From an uncultured Kingella sp. (GTDB lineage Bacteria > Pseudomonadota > Gammaproteobacteria > Burkholderiales > Neisseriaceae), in the NCBI GenBank assembly GCA_916720425.1, contig CAKARD010000008.1:1-24031 (forward strand): a stretch of 24,031 nt of DNA, read 5' to 3'. Shown piece after piece: positions 22,676 to 24,031 of the stretch (position 1 is the stretch's first letter; the number at the start of each line of letters is the position of its first letter). The notes beneath the pieces are model-generated. The model saw only the letters and a program-made list of their open reading frames with translations, did no database searches and had not been told where the DNA came from. Made by a program: the position numbers and the translations under genes.

Positions 22676-23410
22676 TTGACTAAAATACAACAAGCATTTT
22701 TTTCTGGTGTATTCGCACTTTTGTTCAGTGGTTCTGTATCTGCTGATTCTATTGTTAATACCAATGATATAGTTCATTCTTCCGCCAATTTAAGTTATAA
22801 AGTTGCAGGAAAACGCTATTATCCGCAAAAAAGTGTACAAGGTTTTAGCCAAACAGGACGTGCCTCATGGTATGGCGCACAATTTCATGGTAAACGCACT
22901 TCTAGTGGTGAAAAGTTTGATATGAATGCCTTGACCGCGGCACATCGCACTTTACCTATACCCAGCTATGTACGTGTTACCAATTTGTCGAATGGACGTA
23001 GTGTGATTGTTCGTGTCAATGATCGTGGTCCCTTTCACGGCAGTCGTATCATGGATTTATCCAAAGGTGCAGCGCAAAAATTGGGTTTTGTTGCGCAAGG
23101 TTCAGCAAATGTGAAAATTGAGGTTATCAGTAAAAGTGAAGTATTGGCCATGCAAAATAATAAAACAGAGCCTGCTACCACAACCACACAGCTTACTGAA
23201 AATATTTTTGTTAATCTAAGAACATTTGATAACGAAGATGAAGCACGTCGTTTTATGCAAACCGCTGAACAACGTTTGATTGAGTATAAAATGGAGCAAA
23301 AAGCAGTGTTGATTAAACAAGATGATGCTTTTGTAGTGAGAGTAGGTCCATTTAGAGAGCAACAGCATGCTAATGAAATACATAGTCGTTTACAACAACC
23401 AGTAATTTAA
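22676..23410 (+). CDS. rlpA: RlpA-family septal lytic transglycosylase with SPOR domain
   Basis: A 244-residue exported protein. A Sec signal (residues 1-~23) ends in GSVSA, with no lipobox Cys, so unlike E. coli RlpA it is not a lipoprotein. The double-psi β-barrel (~55-150) shows GRASWYGAQFHGKRTSSGE, TAAHRTLPIPSYVRVTNLSN and VRVNDRGPFHGSRIMDLS, carrying the His and Asp expected of the catalytic pair. A C-terminal SPOR domain (~175-244) binds denuded peptidoglycan at the division septum. The start is TTG at 22676: AGGA at 22665-22668 lies 7 nt upstream, and an upstream TTG at 22671 is out of frame and stops at once. Confidence 0.9.
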   Translation: MTKIQQAFFSGVFALLFSGSVSADSIVNTNDIVHSSANLSYKVAGKRYYPQKSVQGFSQTGRASWYGAQFHGKRTSSGEKFDMNALTAAHRTLPIPSYVRVTNLSNGRSVIVRVNDRGPFHGSRIMDLSKGAAQKLGFVAQGSANVKIEVISKSEVLAMQNNKTEPATTTTQLTENIFVNLRTFDNEDEARRFMQTAEQRLIEYKMEQKAVLIKQDDAFVVRVGPFREQQHANEIHSRLQQPVI

Positions 23411-23536
23411 AATAACGCATTATTTTTATTTGGCGTGAATGTTATCTGTGATTGAAAACACGAGCGGTAAGATAATGAATGCCATAAAAGTATTGAGTAA
23501 TACTATTGTGTTGTTATTTTTCTCTCTAACATAATG

Positions 23537-23563
23537 AATCCCTTTGGAAAAACTAAAGGGATT
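23537..23563. terminator. Hairpin between convergent rlpA and recN
   Basis: AATCCCTTT (23537-23545) and AAAGGGATT (23555-23563), perfect 9-bp arms with a 9-nt loop, in the 196-nt gap between the two stops. Neither side has a strong U-tract, so it is a probable but unproved bidirectional terminator. The rest of the gap shows only weak AT-rich DNA and a doubtful 31-codon ORF. Confidence 0.5.
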
Positions 23564-23606
23564 GATATTAATTCTTGAATAATGATTTTTTGAACTCAAG
23601 CAGAGA

Positions 23607-24031
23607 TTATTTTTCTGCTAAATTCAACATTTCAGTCGCGTGCTGACGTGTAGTGTCGGTAATCACTTCACCACCAAGCATACGTGCAATTTCTTCTATT
23701 CGTTTGGCATGATTGAGGATGTGGATATGGCTGACTATTTGTTCGCCTTCTTGATGTTTTTCTACTTGCCAGTGTTGTTCACCACAAGCAGCCACTTGAG
23801 GTAAATGCGTAATGGCTAAAACCTGATGATATTTGCCTAAATCACGCAAAGCACGTCCTACTGTTTGTGCGACGCTGCCTCCAATACCTGTATCTACTTC
23901 ATCAAAAATTAGGGTTGGTAATGAGGTATATTGGCTGGTTACTACTTGAATGGACAAGCTAATTCGTGCTAATTCACCGCCTGAAGCAACTTTATTGAGT
24001 GGGCGTAAAGGATTGCCTTTGTTAGCAGAGA
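23607..24031 (-). CDS. recN: DNA repair protein RecN, C-terminal part (5' end outside the window)
   Basis: The frame is open from the stop at 23607 to the right edge and continues beyond it. The first visible residues are SANKGNPLRPLNKVASGGEL, containing the ABC signature SGGE. Walker B follows as LIFDEVDTGIGG, then GKYHQVLAITHLPQVAACGE with the H-loop. This is the C-terminal head domain of the SMC-like RecN ATPase, which acts at double-strand breaks with RecA. A TTG at 23957 that opens a shorter frame is internal, not the start. About 141 residues are visible of a protein normally about 550 long. Confidence 0.93.
   Translation of the reverse strand, partial: SANKGNPLRPLNKVASGGELARISLSIQVVTSQYTSLPTLIFDEVDTGIGGSVAQTVGRALRDLGKYHQVLAITHLPQVAACGEQHWQVEKHQEGEQIVSHIHILNHAKRIEEIARMLGGEVITDTTRQHATEMLNLAEK

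Noticed and set aside
23439..23534. 31-codon plus-strand ORF ending in a hydrophobic stretch (IVLLFFSLT) between rlpA and recN
   Set aside because: Short, no clear ribosome binding site, AT-rich DNA easily gives such hydrophobic peptides.

Overview
The window looks like chromosomal DNA from an AT-rich betaproteobacterium, most likely a member of the Neisseriales. That placement is an inference from gene content and protein style: a soluble, stand-alone RnfB; SspA/SspB; a hexameric NADP-type glutamate dehydrogenase; a PIMT-like protein of the betaproteobacterial kind; and a CdiA/Maf-style toxin remnant carrying a Kingella-type DNA uptake 12-mer. No rRNA, tRNA, CRISPR array or intact insertion sequence was seen.

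Region 1 (1-2516) is accessory DNA: two consecutive toxin/immunity cassettes of the contact-dependent inhibition type. The first is the 3' end of a toxin open to the left edge, followed by a 100-residue putative immunity gene. The second is a decayed orphan module: a VENN-type pre-toxin fragment, then a broken DNA/RNA endonuclease (NS_2-like) with a nonsense codon and a deletion of its catalytic centre, then an intact DUF600/YezG-like immunity gene.

Region 2 (2613-6652) holds a TetR regulator and then a tight same-strand block: sspA, sspB, a 39-residue lipoprotein, rnfB and parB. A consensus-like sigma70 promoter precedes sspA. A small FlbD-like gene follows, ended by a 36-bp perfect palindrome that serves both strands.

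Region 3 (6657-11061, minus strand) has hscB and a PatZ/YfiQ-type protein acetyltransferase as one operon, and gdhA as a separate unit. Region 4 (11349-20631, plus strand) is housekeeping: YheT-like hydrolase, relA (synthetase-only type), xerD, a PIMT-like methyltransferase, lysS, ibaG, coaD, yggX, acpP and fabF. Region 5 (20675-24031) has bioH (minus) and comF (plus) starting back-to-back, then trmL and rlpA, and finally the 3' end of recN (minus) running off the right edge.

Most of the window is ordinary core genome. The unusual material is the toxin/immunity graveyard at the left. Smaller oddities are a PIMT-like protein without the canonical active-site motif, a shortened Pat, and a parB with no parA beside it.
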